DNA from: Epulopiscium sp. Nele67-Bin005
Lineage (GTDB): Bacteria > Bacillota > Clostridia > Lachnospirales > Cellulosilyticaceae
Reading direction: 5' to 3'
Length of the DNA: 45,923 nt
Assembly: GCA_002007365.1 (NCBI GenBank)
Contig: LNZR01000056.1
Location: forward strand, 1-45,923
Below are positions 9,072 through 16,947 of this stretch, piece after piece. Within the stretch, counting starts at the first letter, position 1, and every line of letters begins with the position of its first letter. Below the pieces are notes generated by a model. The model did no database searches and had not been told where the DNA came from. It saw only the letters and a list, made by a program, of their open reading frames with translations. A program made the position numbers and the translations under genes.

Positions 9072-9101
9072 TTGACACTGATTAACAATTTACGATATAA
9101 T
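9072..9101 (+). promoter_or_regulatory. Promoter of the 9124 gene
   Basis: Consensus TTGACA (9072-9077) and TATAAT (9096-9101) with an 18-bp spacer, starting just after the preceding terminator. Confidence 0.75.
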
Positions 9102-9123
9102 TATTAAAAACTAGGAGGCAATT

Positions 9124-9903
9124 ATGGACTTAAAAGAAGTTTTAAAAAACCGAGTTAATGCTACAGATGGAAAGGAAAAAGTAGTTGAATTTTTGCAAAG
9201 TCAACGTGTGATGTACATATCTGTTAATGGGTCACCATTTCCTATTTTAGATGTAGTTGAGTATAAATATTTGAATGAAGAGCAAATTATTATTGTTTCT
9301 CCAAAATCAACACTTTTTGCAACATTAGAAGATGGAACTCAATTTTCTGGATTATTAAACGTGGGTATTGGAAAAATGGGGGCAAGCGTATCAGGGCATT
9401 TTTCTTGTACTCAACTTCAAAAAGATAATTCTACAATTATTGAGCTTGCTAAAGATAACATGATGATGAAAAAAATGATTGGAATTGGAGCAAAATTTTT
9501 TAGTTTAAATATAATTGATGCAATTGCAACTTTAAATCCGTTTGAAATGTTCTCACTTGATAGCAATCTAAACACTTCATTTGCACAAGTTACACCAACG
9601 GGTCAACAACGTTTTGAGAATAGTCGTTATGTCCTTATGAATTATTTAGATAGAGATGTAATCTTAAATATCATTCAAGAAGATGGCGTTTATTATGCAT
9701 TAACAAAAGCAACTTCTAACAAAATTTCTCACATCAAAGAAGGTGGAGAATGCATGATTTTTGATGGTAAGAACAATCATTTTACAACTAAAATTAATAT
9801 TTTAGATGATAAAGTTGACGAAATTTTTCAAAAACTTGAAGATACTAACAATTCTTACTTCAAAACTAAAGATAATTTAGTAGTTATATCTTTTGAAAAA
9901 TAA
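9124..9903 (+). CDS. Uncharacterised soluble protein, possibly two split-barrel-like halves
   Basis: Soluble protein of 259 residues with its own promoter, a clear GGAGG ribosome binding site and a terminator, hence a single-gene unit. It has no signal peptide or membrane segment. The first half (RVMYISVNGSPFPILDVVEYKYL, then GLLNVGIGKMGASVSGHF) and the second half (RYVLMNYLDRDVILNIIQEDGVYYALT) both look like beta-rich segments as in pyridoxamine-phosphate-oxidase-like split barrels, which would suggest a flavin or heme binding role. That resemblance is weak and is offered only as a possibility. Confidence 0.55.
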   Translation: MDLKEVLKNRVNATDGKEKVVEFLQSQRVMYISVNGSPFPILDVVEYKYLNEEQIIIVSPKSTLFATLEDGTQFSGLLNVGIGKMGASVSGHFSCTQLQKDNSTIIELAKDNMMMKKMIGIGAKFFSLNIIDAIATLNPFEMFSLDSNLNTSFAQVTPTGQQRFENSRYVLMNYLDRDVILNIIQEDGVYYALTKATSNKISHIKEGGECMIFDGKNNHFTTKINILDDKVDEIFQKLEDTNNSYFKTKDNLVVISFEK

Positions 9904-9945
9904 AAAATAGAACTATAAGTAAAATTTATTTATAGTTCTATTTTT
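9903..9945. terminator. Bidirectional terminator between convergent genes
   Basis: Perfect 16-bp inverted repeat AAAAATAGAACTATAA (9903-9918) / (9930-9945) with an 11-nt loop and A/T tails on both sides. It serves the 9124 gene on the plus strand and the rhomboid-like gene on the minus strand. Confidence 0.85.
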
Positions 9946-9967
9946 GTGTTAAATTTTAAAAATCAAA

Positions 9968-10771
9968 TTAATGCTCGTGGCTACCAAGATGGTCAATACA
10001 ATATTCCTTGTTACAAGTTGAGCAATATCTAAACTCTAGTTCTGGGTCATCTAGTTCAGTTTTTCCACAAGTAGAACATTTGTGAAATGCTACTTTTATT
10101 GGGGGAGCTGAGCCTTTTGGCACATTTTTGCGTGCTTCTTTGTATGCTTTTTGTGCTGGGGCTGCTTTAATTTTCATTCGCTGACCTTTGATTGCTGGTA
10201 TTCCAAAGAAAATAATGTATCCAGTAAGTGAGGCTGCAATTAATAAGAAGCTAGTTATTCCTCCATGCCAAATCTCCACCCCAAATAATAGAAAATAAAA
10301 CACTACTAAATATTTTGCCTTTACAGGAATTATGAAGTATAGATAAAAAGTAGCCTCAGGTACTAGTGTTGCAAATGATAAAAATAACGATTGATTTATA
10401 TATGTGGCAATATTTCCTCTTATCCCTAATAATGCACATACGATTATAGTTGCTAGCACGCTAATAAAATAGTAGAAGTTAAAATTAAACGTCCCCCACC
10501 ATCTTTCCAATTGCGAACCTATTGAATAGTAGATAAAAACCATAATTATAAACCAAAATGTACTTGTTGAACTTGGTATAAAAATAAAAGTTATTAGTCT
10601 CCAAAACTCTCCAGCCATAATATGATCCCAACTAAACATAAAATCCGTGCGTACATATGGATTTAGAAGCGTTAAGATAAAAGCCACTCCTTGGCCAAAC
10701 AATAAATAAAACATTAGGTTAGGAATTGCAAATTTGCCAAACTTCCTCTCCAGTTTATTTAAAAATTCCAT
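9968..10771 (-). CDS. Rhomboid-fold membrane pseudoprotease with C-terminal zinc ribbon
   Basis: Membrane protein of 267 residues with about six spans in residues 15-195. The rhomboid landmarks are present: the WR pair in loop 1 (GEFWRLITFIFIP) and an ExxWG segment (GSQLERWWGTFNFNFYYF). The catalytic GxSG motif is absent; the equivalent region reads YINQSLFLSFATLVPEA, and no catalytic histidine is evident. It should therefore be a non-proteolytic member, in the manner of derlins. The C-terminus (about 230-267) has CSTCG and CSTC pairs plus CIDH, a zinc-ribbon-like module likely facing the cytoplasm. GAGGAGG precedes ATG 10771. The function, perhaps membrane-protein handling, is inference. Confidence 0.75.
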   Translation of the reverse strand: MEFLNKLERKFGKFAIPNLMFYLLFGQGVAFILTLLNPYVRTDFMFSWDHIMAGEFWRLITFIFIPSSTSTFWFIIMVFIYYSIGSQLERWWGTFNFNFYYFISVLATIIVCALLGIRGNIATYINQSLFLSFATLVPEATFYLYFIIPVKAKYLVVFYFLLFGVEIWHGGITSFLLIAASLTGYIIFFGIPAIKGQRMKIKAAPAQKAYKEARKNVPKGSAPPIKVAFHKCSTCGKTELDDPELEFRYCSTCNKEYCIDHLGSHEH

Positions 10772-10858
10772 ACAAGTTAAACCTCCTCAATTAAGTTTGT
10801 TAAAATAAAAGTACTATAAGTATAGCATAGACAAAAACTAAAAGAAAGAAACAATTAG

Positions 10859-10887
10859 TTGTCATATTAATAACAATTTGGTACAAT
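10859..10887 (+). promoter_or_regulatory. Promoter of the PurK-like gene
   Basis: TTGTCA (10859-10864) and TACAAT (10882-10887) with a 17-bp spacer, about 100 bp upstream of the start codon at 10986. Confidence 0.6.
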
Positions 10888-10985
10888 TTATATAGAAATT
10901 GGGTTAATAGCTAACAAATTTGTTAAACTATTTTATTACCTTTCGTTAGGAATTATGAAAAATTTTTTAGGACAGGAGTTTTACT

Positions 10986-12038
10986 ATGAAAAAAAGAGTG
11001 CGTAAAATCGGAATTGTTGGGGGAAATTTAACATCTGCCCTTCTTTGCATAGAAGCAAGAAAACGTGAAATTGAGGTAGTTTTGCTTGATAAAGACCTAA
11101 ATACTTTGGCAAGTCCTTATGCAAATGGACACATTGTAGCTGAGATAAACTCAGTAAATATCAATCGTTTAGCCTTAAGAACAGATACCATTATAATAAC
11201 AACTCCAGTGATTTGGCAACTAGCTGATGAAATAAATACAGGAATTGAAATATATCCATCACAAGAAACTATTAAATTTATTTCTAATAGAATTGAGCAA
11301 GTTAAGTTGGCAAATGAGCTAAACATTCCAACTCCTGCTCATTTTTATGGAGATAATTTGGAAGAAATTGAATTTACAATTCAACAAATGGAGCTTCCAT
11401 TTAAATACCATCAGCTTTGTAAAGGTCGCTATGAAAGTTGTACTGTTCAGTATCCAGCTGATGAAATTGAATTTGACAATATGTTAGATGGGGATAGCTC
11501 TGAATATTTACTAGAAGATGTTAAACAATATAAGCAACTTTTTACAGTGAGTGCCATCAAAAATCCTCAAGGAAAAATTGTAATTTACCCTATTAGTGAA
11601 GAAGGGGATATCGTTCATTCAATGGAAAGTTTTATTTCAACGCCTGCAAATACTACAAAAGTTAACCAGAAAAAAATTATTGGTTATGTTAAAAAAATAC
11701 TAAAGGCTACAAATGCAGTTGGACTATATTCGTTTAAATTTGGATTAACAGAAGATAAGAAATTGGAATGGTTATATTTTACACCAGGAGTTAATGTTGG
11801 AGATGTTCACACAAATCACTATATGGAAATGTCTGTATATGAACAATTTTTGAATATGATTGAAGGAATTAACATTATTGATGTTGATTTGCTATGTCCA
11901 AACCGTGTTCATATTGCTCAAGAAGGTGACGATACTTCACATTTTCAATTGCCATACCATCTTTACAAAATGGACAGGCACAATGCTGCAACTATTCATC
12001 TTTATGTGCTTCCTGAAAAACCAACCGATACTAACTAA
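10986..12038 (+). CDS. PurK-like ATP-grasp protein, degenerate (N5-CAIR synthase paralogue)
   Basis: Protein of 350 residues with the overall layout of PurK: an N-terminal Rossmann segment (KIGIVGGNLTSALLCIEARKREIEVVLLD), a central ATP-grasp region and the C-terminal SVYEQFLNMIEGI helix that matches the PurK SQFEQHLRAI segment. Motifs that define the enzyme are eroded: the glycine-rich KTRxGGYDGKGQ loop is replaced by YHQLCKGRYES, and the ExAPRxHNSGH signature by FTPGVNVGDVHTNH. No other purine genes are nearby. It is probably a diverged paralogue with altered substrate or lost activity. RBS GGACAGGAG is upstream of ATG 10986. Confidence 0.7.
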   Translation: MKKRVRKIGIVGGNLTSALLCIEARKREIEVVLLDKDLNTLASPYANGHIVAEINSVNINRLALRTDTIIITTPVIWQLADEINTGIEIYPSQETIKFISNRIEQVKLANELNIPTPAHFYGDNLEEIEFTIQQMELPFKYHQLCKGRYESCTVQYPADEIEFDNMLDGDSSEYLLEDVKQYKQLFTVSAIKNPQGKIVIYPISEEGDIVHSMESFISTPANTTKVNQKKIIGYVKKILKATNAVGLYSFKFGLTEDKKLEWLYFTPGVNVGDVHTNHYMEMSVYEQFLNMIEGINIIDVDLLCPNRVHIAQEGDDTSHFQLPYHLYKMDRHNAATIHLYVLPEKPTDTN

Positions 12039-12066
12039 AAAAAATATTCTTAAAAATTATAATAAA

Positions 12067-12099
12067 GCTGGCAACGTTATGAAGAATTTCGTTGCCAGC
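12067..12099. terminator. Bidirectional terminator overlapping the 3' end of the AP2 gene
   Basis: Perfect 10-bp stem GCTGGCAACG (12067-12076) / CGTTGCCAGC (12090-12099), loop 13 nt, followed by a run of seven T on the plus strand. The minus-strand AP2 gene has its stop codon at 12077-12079, inside this hairpin, so its last codons double as the terminator of the converging gene. Confidence 0.85.
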
Positions 12100-13105
12100 C
12101 ATTTTTTTCAAGAGCCTGAATGATTTTTAGTTCATCTTTAAAATTAAATAAAGGTGAAGTTGGATTACGATATCCCTTTTGACCTTTGAGCAAATATGAA
12201 GCTAAGTTATATGCTTGTGCTGCCCTAAGTGCTGTAGGGTATAGCCCCAAGTAAATTTGCTTAGATTTATATCCTATTGATGCCCTAAATCCACTCGGGT
12301 GAGGCGTTACACCTTTATAAGATGTTTGGTTATTATTTTGGTGAGGCATAAATTTGGGCGATAATTCAACCTGATGATATAAAGCATCATACTCTTTTTT
12401 TGTTAAATAAGGAATATTATTTTCTTTAGCCTTAGTTTCAACTCCTTTCTCCTTCAAAAAAATCAGAGCTTTATTATATGCAATAGCAGCTTGAATTTCT
12501 GATTCATATGTTCCAACAACAACTGTATTTGGCATAGAAATCGTTGTACGATAATATGTTTTCTCATCTTTTTGAAGAGTGCTTACCCCAAAATAATTTT
12601 TAATAATCTTTAAGTTATCTTTTCTAAAATCATAAATATTTCCATTTATAAAAAAGTAATCTTTATTAACTTTACTAGAGGGAATAATTCCTAATCTGTT
12701 TAAAATGCTAAGCTGTGTAAATTTATGTTGAGTATAAAAAAGTTGATTGCGCTGATAAATTTTGTGCGTTGAAAAAAAGAATAAATGTATCATATCAAAC
12801 AACAATTCCACTTCATTATTAATAAAGTAACTAAAATGATTATCTCTAACATAAATCGGATTATTAAAATATGTCCCATTATCTCTAAAATTAATTAAAA
12901 TTACAACCTTATTAAAAGGAAGGGCTTCACAATTAGTTTTTTCTAAATTAATATTAGAGTGCGTAATTTGGTATGCCTCCTGCGCTGCCTGAGTGGCCTC
13001 ATCTTTTGAATTAAAGCTCCCCAGATAAAATCTTTTTTTGTTAAATGTAAAATACGTTTTATATTTGGGAGTTTCCGAATTACCAATTTCATAAACATAG
13101 CTCAT
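12077..13105 (-). CDS. Triple AP2-type DNA-binding protein with eroded HNH endonuclease core
   Basis: Soluble protein of 342 residues. The last unit (residues 262-316, YKGVTPHPSGFRASI, IYLGLYPTALRAAQAYN) is a clear AP2/ERF-type DNA-binding domain. A second unit spans 172-222 (FGVS, VVVGTYESEIQAAIAYNKA) and an N-terminal partial one spans 14-48 (RFYLGSFNSKDEATQAA). Residues 138-170 (INGNIYDFRKDNLKIIKN) match the second half of an HNH motif, but the paired histidines are replaced by DYFFI. In bacteria, AP2 domains mostly occur fused to HNH homing endonucleases. I infer a former mobile endonuclease now acting only as a DNA-binding protein. GGAGATG stands just upstream of ATG 13105. Confidence 0.8.
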   Translation of the reverse strand: MSYVYEIGNSETPKYKTYFTFNKKRFYLGSFNSKDEATQAAQEAYQITHSNINLEKTNCEALPFNKVVILINFRDNGTYFNNPIYVRDNHFSYFINNEVELLFDMIHLFFFSTHKIYQRNQLFYTQHKFTQLSILNRLGIIPSSKVNKDYFFINGNIYDFRKDNLKIIKNYFGVSTLQKDEKTYYRTTISMPNTVVVGTYESEIQAAIAYNKALIFLKEKGVETKAKENNIPYLTKKEYDALYHQVELSPKFMPHQNNNQTSYKGVTPHPSGFRASIGYKSKQIYLGLYPTALRAAQAYNLASYLLKGQKGYRNPTSPLFNFKDELKIIQALEKNGWQRNSS

Positions 13106-13159
13106 AAATTAATCATCTCCTAAGTTTTATATAGGATAAATTTTTACAAATAAGAAAAA

Positions 13160-13187
13160 GTTTCTTAATAATCTTAGTTGTTTCTTA
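13160..13187. repeat. Twenty-bp-spaced direct repeat GTTTCTTA in the divergent intergenic region
   Basis: GTTTCTTA occurs at 13160-13167 and 13180-13187, two helical turns apart, between the divergent AP2 and NADH oxidase genes. It could be a tandem operator, but no protein can be assigned. Confidence 0.35.
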
Positions 13188-13248
13188 CTATTTTATATTA
13201 GTTTGGTAGCAAAAAACAAGTCTAAACTTAAAATATAATAATTATCTA

Positions 13249-13277
13249 TTGACTATTACTAGTTTTAATGTTAATAT
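13249..13277 (+). promoter_or_regulatory. nox promoter
   Basis: TTGACT (13249-13254) and TAATAT (13272-13277) with a 17-bp spacer, about 66 bp upstream of the NADH oxidase start. Confidence 0.65.
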
Positions 13278-13343
13278 GAATAAAATGTATTTGTTTTATA
13301 GTCAAAATATTAAATTTTAAAATTAATCAGGAGGTTTTCAAAA

Positions 13344-14678
13344 ATGAAAGTAGTTGTAATTGGTTGTACTCATGCTGGAACTGCAGCAATCGTAAATATT
13401 AAAGGTATTCATGAAAACGCAGAAATCACAGTATATGAAAGAAATAATAATATCTCATTTTTATCATGTGGAATTGCATTAAACGTAGCCCAAGTTGTAA
13501 AAGATGCTCAAACTTTATTTTATAGTTCTCCAAACCACCTTCAAGAACTTGGAGTTAACACAAAAATGGAACACGAGGTACAGGCTGTTGACATTGCAAA
13601 CAAAAAAGTTACAGTAAAAGATTTAAATTCTGGTGAAATATTTGATGATAGTTATGATAAATTAATTGTAACTTTAGGTTCATGGCCAATTACACCTCCT
13701 ATTGCAGGAATTGACCTTGGAAACATTATTCTTTCAAAAAATTATAGCCACTCACAAGCAATCATTGAAAAAGCTAAAGATGCAAAAAATGTAGTTGTAA
13801 TCGGAGCTGGATACATTGGAGTTGAATTAGCTGAAGCATTTGAAATGCTTGGAAAAAATACAACATTAATTGATGCTGAACCTCGTATCATGAATAAATA
13901 TTTAGACCAGACTTATACTGATATTGCAGAAAAAGCCTTTACAGATCACGGTGTAACTTTAGCTTTAGGTCACAAAGTAACTTCTTTTGAAGGAACTGAT
14001 GGAAATGTTACTAAAGTTAAAACTGATAAAGGTGAATTTGAAACGGACTTAGTAATTTTATGCATCGGATTTAGACCTAACACAGATTTATTAAAAGGTC
14101 AATTAGATATGTTACCAAACGGAGCAATTGTAATTGATGAATATATGCAAACTAGCGTAAAAGACGTATTTGCAGCTGGAGATTGTTGTATGGTAAGATT
14201 TAACCCAGCAGAAGATAACCGTTATATTCCTCTTGCAACAAATGCTGTAAGAATGGGAACTTTAATTGCCAAAAACTTAGTTGAACCTAAATTAAAATAC
14301 ATGGGAACTCAAGGAACTTCTGGTATTAAAATTTATGATCACAACATCGCATCAACTGGTTTGACTGAGCAAGTTGCAAAAGCTACAACTTCTTATGATG
14401 TAGCCAGCGTAACGATTACAGACGCTCATCGTGCAGAATTTATGCCAACTTTTGAAGAGGTAACACTTACATTAGTATACGATAAAACTACTCATGTAAT
14501 TTTAGGTGGACAAATTACAAGTTTGGCAGAAGTAACTCAACACATGAACACTCTTTCAGTTGCAATCCAAAACAAAATGACAGTTGAAGAGCTTGCAATG
14601 ACAGACTTCTTCTTCCAACCTCACTATAATAAACCATGGGGATTATTAAATACTGTAGCTTTAGAAGTATTAAAATAA
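13344..14678 (+). CDS. nox: NADH oxidase, water-forming type
   Basis: FAD-dependent oxidoreductase of 444 residues that reduces O2 to water with NADH, regenerating NAD+ and removing oxygen. The N-terminal FAD-binding segment VVVIGCTHAGTAA contains His10; Cys42 in FLSCGIAL is the redox-active cysteine; the NAD-binding VVVIGAGYIGVELAEAF segment (about 152-168) and the FAD-contact VFAAGDCC (about 273-280) are intact. The His10/Cys42 arrangement is that of the water-forming NADH oxidases; CoA-disulfide reductase is the close alternative. The gene stands alone between its own promoter and terminator, with AGGAGG before ATG 13344. It would give a fermentative anaerobe tolerance of oxygen. Confidence 0.88.
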   Translation: MKVVVIGCTHAGTAAIVNIKGIHENAEITVYERNNNISFLSCGIALNVAQVVKDAQTLFYSSPNHLQELGVNTKMEHEVQAVDIANKKVTVKDLNSGEIFDDSYDKLIVTLGSWPITPPIAGIDLGNIILSKNYSHSQAIIEKAKDAKNVVVIGAGYIGVELAEAFEMLGKNTTLIDAEPRIMNKYLDQTYTDIAEKAFTDHGVTLALGHKVTSFEGTDGNVTKVKTDKGEFETDLVILCIGFRPNTDLLKGQLDMLPNGAIVIDEYMQTSVKDVFAAGDCCMVRFNPAEDNRYIPLATNAVRMGTLIAKNLVEPKLKYMGTQGTSGIKIYDHNIASTGLTEQVAKATTSYDVASVTITDAHRAEFMPTFEEVTLTLVYDKTTHVILGGQITSLAEVTQHMNTLSVAIQNKMTVEELAMTDFFFQPHYNKPWGLLNTVALEVLK

Positions 14679-14688
14679 TAAAATTTAT

Positions 14689-14714
14689 AGACTATAAACA
14701 AAAGTTTATAGTCT
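14689..14714 (+). terminator. Terminator of nox
   Basis: Perfect 11-bp stem AGACTATAAAC (14689-14699) / GTTTATAGTCT (14704-14714), 4-nt loop, followed by a T-run. Confidence 0.9.
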
Positions 14715-14928
14715 TTTTTTGTGCATAGAAAAAATCTAATTATCCTATGAGAGATATAGGATATATTTTTTAACAAAATAACAAAAATTCATTTCGATAA
14801 TCAAAATAAGTAAAAATTGCTCCTAATTTTATCAGTAATACCAAAAGAAACGGGACAAACTATAGTTTTAATTTGAAATATTTTGTTAAATGCAATTTTT
14901 TGTTACAAATAATTAAAACCAAAATTTA
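14715..14928. other. AT-rich intergenic region upstream of the DUF4914 gene
   Basis: No gene seen. A small inverted repeat ATCCTAT (14742-14748) / ATAGGAT (14756-14762) followed by a T-rich stretch may be a weak second terminator. The rest holds nothing I can support. Confidence 0.4.
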
Positions 14929-14957
14929 TTTACAATCATATATATATATAATATAAT
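14929..14957 (+). promoter_or_regulatory. Promoter of the DUF4914 gene
   Basis: TTTACA (14929-14934) and TATAAT (14952-14957), 17-bp spacer, 51 bp before the start codon. Confidence 0.6.
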
Positions 14958-15008
14958 AACAATTACTTTGAATTAACTAGGATTGTATTATAGAAAGTAG
15001 GCTAAATA

Positions 15009-16886
15009 ATGGAAACTATTTTAAGAAAAATGATTGTCCCAGAAGAATTAAAAACATTATTAGAAAATCAACAAAATATTATTATCCCAAAAAACCGTGA
15101 GCATCTTTTTGAGCTTGCCTTAGGTGATGCAAATAATAAAACTTTTACTGTAAGTTATGATATAGAAGAAATTGGCGAAGTTGTTGAGGCTGAAGTTGTT
15201 AAATGCAAAAATGGAGTAGCCGTAAACTTTATGGAAATGTATATGCGCCGTCGTGACCCAAATTGTATGGTAATTGGTGATGATAGCCCAACTGATAAAC
15301 AAACGTACAAAAAAAGATTTGGGGAAAACTTTGATGGATTGAGAAAAGAAACTTTAGAATGGTTAGACCAAGGCGAATTAATTGTGATGCCATTCATGTC
15401 AGGGGGGCATGAGTATGGATATGAATCTTTGTTAATTGCTCCAAAGAATACAGGGTTCTTTGCTGCTGCACTTGCTGATTTACAAGGGCTTGTGCCACTT
15501 GATGATGTCCGTGAAGGATTTACTCCAAAAGCAATTGTATATGTTGCTCCTCCATTTAGACATACTCATTTTGACAAAAAACAAGTAGTTGTACACAACC
15601 GTTTGGACGATATTCACGAAGTTTTTGCATATAATTTATATCCAGGACCTAGTGCAAAAAAAGGAATTTATGGTGTATTACTTAATATTGGCGAAAAGGA
15701 ACATTGGGTAACTCTTCATGCCTCTACTGTAAAAGTAGTAACTCCATACGAAAACGAGTTAATAATTATGCACGAAGGAGCAAGTGGTGGAGGAAAAAGT
15801 GAAATGGCTGAACAAATCCACAAAGACCAAGAGGGCCACATTAAACTCGCCAAAAATTTAATTACACATGACCAAACTTATATTCAACTCAATGCAAGTT
15901 GCGACCTAAGACCTGTAACAGATGATATGGCAATTTGTCACCCTTCTGTGCAAAATAATCGCAAATTGGTAGTTACAGACGGGGAAGAAGGTTGGTTTTT
16001 GAGAATGAACCACATCACAGAATATGGAACTGATCCACATTATGAGAGAATGTGTATCCACCCAAAAGAACCATTAATTTTCCTTAATATGCAAGGAAAT
16101 CCTGATGCAACTTGTTTAATTTGGGAACATACTATTGATGAAGAAGTGGGACTCCCATGCCCAAATCCTAGAGTAATTTTGCCAAGACAATCCGTTCCAA
16201 AAATTATTAGTGAGCCTGTAGAGGTTGATATTAGAAGCTTTGGTGTACGTTCTCCAATGTGTACCAAAAATGAACCAACGTATGGAATTATTGGACTGTT
16301 CCATATTTTACCTCCAGCTTTAGCATGGCTTTGGCGACTTGTAGCACCTCGTGGTCACGCAAACCCAAGCATTTTGGATAGTGAAGGAATGAAAAGCGAA
16401 GGTGTAGGTTCATATTGGCCTTTTGCGACAGGAAAAAGAGTTGTTCAGGCAAATTTATTGTTAGACCAAATTTTAAATACTCCAAGCACAAGATATATTC
16501 TTATTCCAAATCAACACATTGGCGCATATGAGGTAGGCTTTATGTCTCAATGGATTGCACGTGAATATCTTGCAAGAAGAGGAAGTGTAAAATTTAAGCA
16601 GGAGCAATTAGTTGAGTCTAGATGTTCTTTGCTTGGGTACTCGATTGAAAACCTAAAAATTGATGGGATTAACTTACCAAAAGTTTTATTAAGAACAGAT
16701 ATGCAACCTGAAATCGGTAAAGTTGGATATGATAAAGGGGCAGAAATTTTGAGTGATTTCTTTAAAACTGAACTAAAAACGTATTTAACAGATGATTTAC
16801 ATCTACTTGGAAAAGAAATTATTGAATGTTGTTTAAATGATGGTACAATCGAAGATTATATTAAATTAATTCCAATTAGATTATAA
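15009..16886 (+). CDS. DUF4914-family protein, PEP carboxykinase-like P-loop fold
   Basis: Cytoplasmic protein of 625 residues. A P-loop, GASGGGKSEMAEQ (about residues 257-269), is followed by acidic and histidine-rich segments (THDQTYIQLN, CHPSV, TDGEEGW), an arrangement reminiscent of phosphoenolpyruvate carboxykinase. I recognise it as the DUF4914 family, which has no established reaction as far as I know. The gene is single, with its own promoter and a terminator, and has only a weak ribosome binding site (GAAAGTAGG). The C-terminal region with PRGHANPSILDSEGMKSEG looks strongly conserved in character. A nucleotide-dependent kinase or carboxykinase-like activity is inference. Confidence 0.7.
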   Translation: METILRKMIVPEELKTLLENQQNIIIPKNREHLFELALGDANNKTFTVSYDIEEIGEVVEAEVVKCKNGVAVNFMEMYMRRRDPNCMVIGDDSPTDKQTYKKRFGENFDGLRKETLEWLDQGELIVMPFMSGGHEYGYESLLIAPKNTGFFAAALADLQGLVPLDDVREGFTPKAIVYVAPPFRHTHFDKKQVVVHNRLDDIHEVFAYNLYPGPSAKKGIYGVLLNIGEKEHWVTLHASTVKVVTPYENELIIMHEGASGGGKSEMAEQIHKDQEGHIKLAKNLITHDQTYIQLNASCDLRPVTDDMAICHPSVQNNRKLVVTDGEEGWFLRMNHITEYGTDPHYERMCIHPKEPLIFLNMQGNPDATCLIWEHTIDEEVGLPCPNPRVILPRQSVPKIISEPVEVDIRSFGVRSPMCTKNEPTYGIIGLFHILPPALAWLWRLVAPRGHANPSILDSEGMKSEGVGSYWPFATGKRVVQANLLLDQILNTPSTRYILIPNQHIGAYEVGFMSQWIAREYLARRGSVKFKQEQLVESRCSLLGYSIENLKIDGINLPKVLLRTDMQPEIGKVGYDKGAEILSDFFKTELKTYLTDDLHLLGKEIIECCLNDGTIEDYIKLIPIRL

Positions 16887-16899
16887 TAATCTATGATAT

Positions 16900-16926
16900 A
16901 ATAAGGGTGTGTGATGCACTCTTATT
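16900..16926 (+). terminator. Terminator after the DUF4914 gene
   Basis: Ten-bp stem AATAAGGGTG (16900-16909) / CACTCTTATT (16917-16926) with one G-U pair, followed by a T-run; it lies just before the next ribosome binding site. Confidence 0.75.
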
Positions 16927-16947
16927 TTTTTGTGGAAGGATAAAAAA

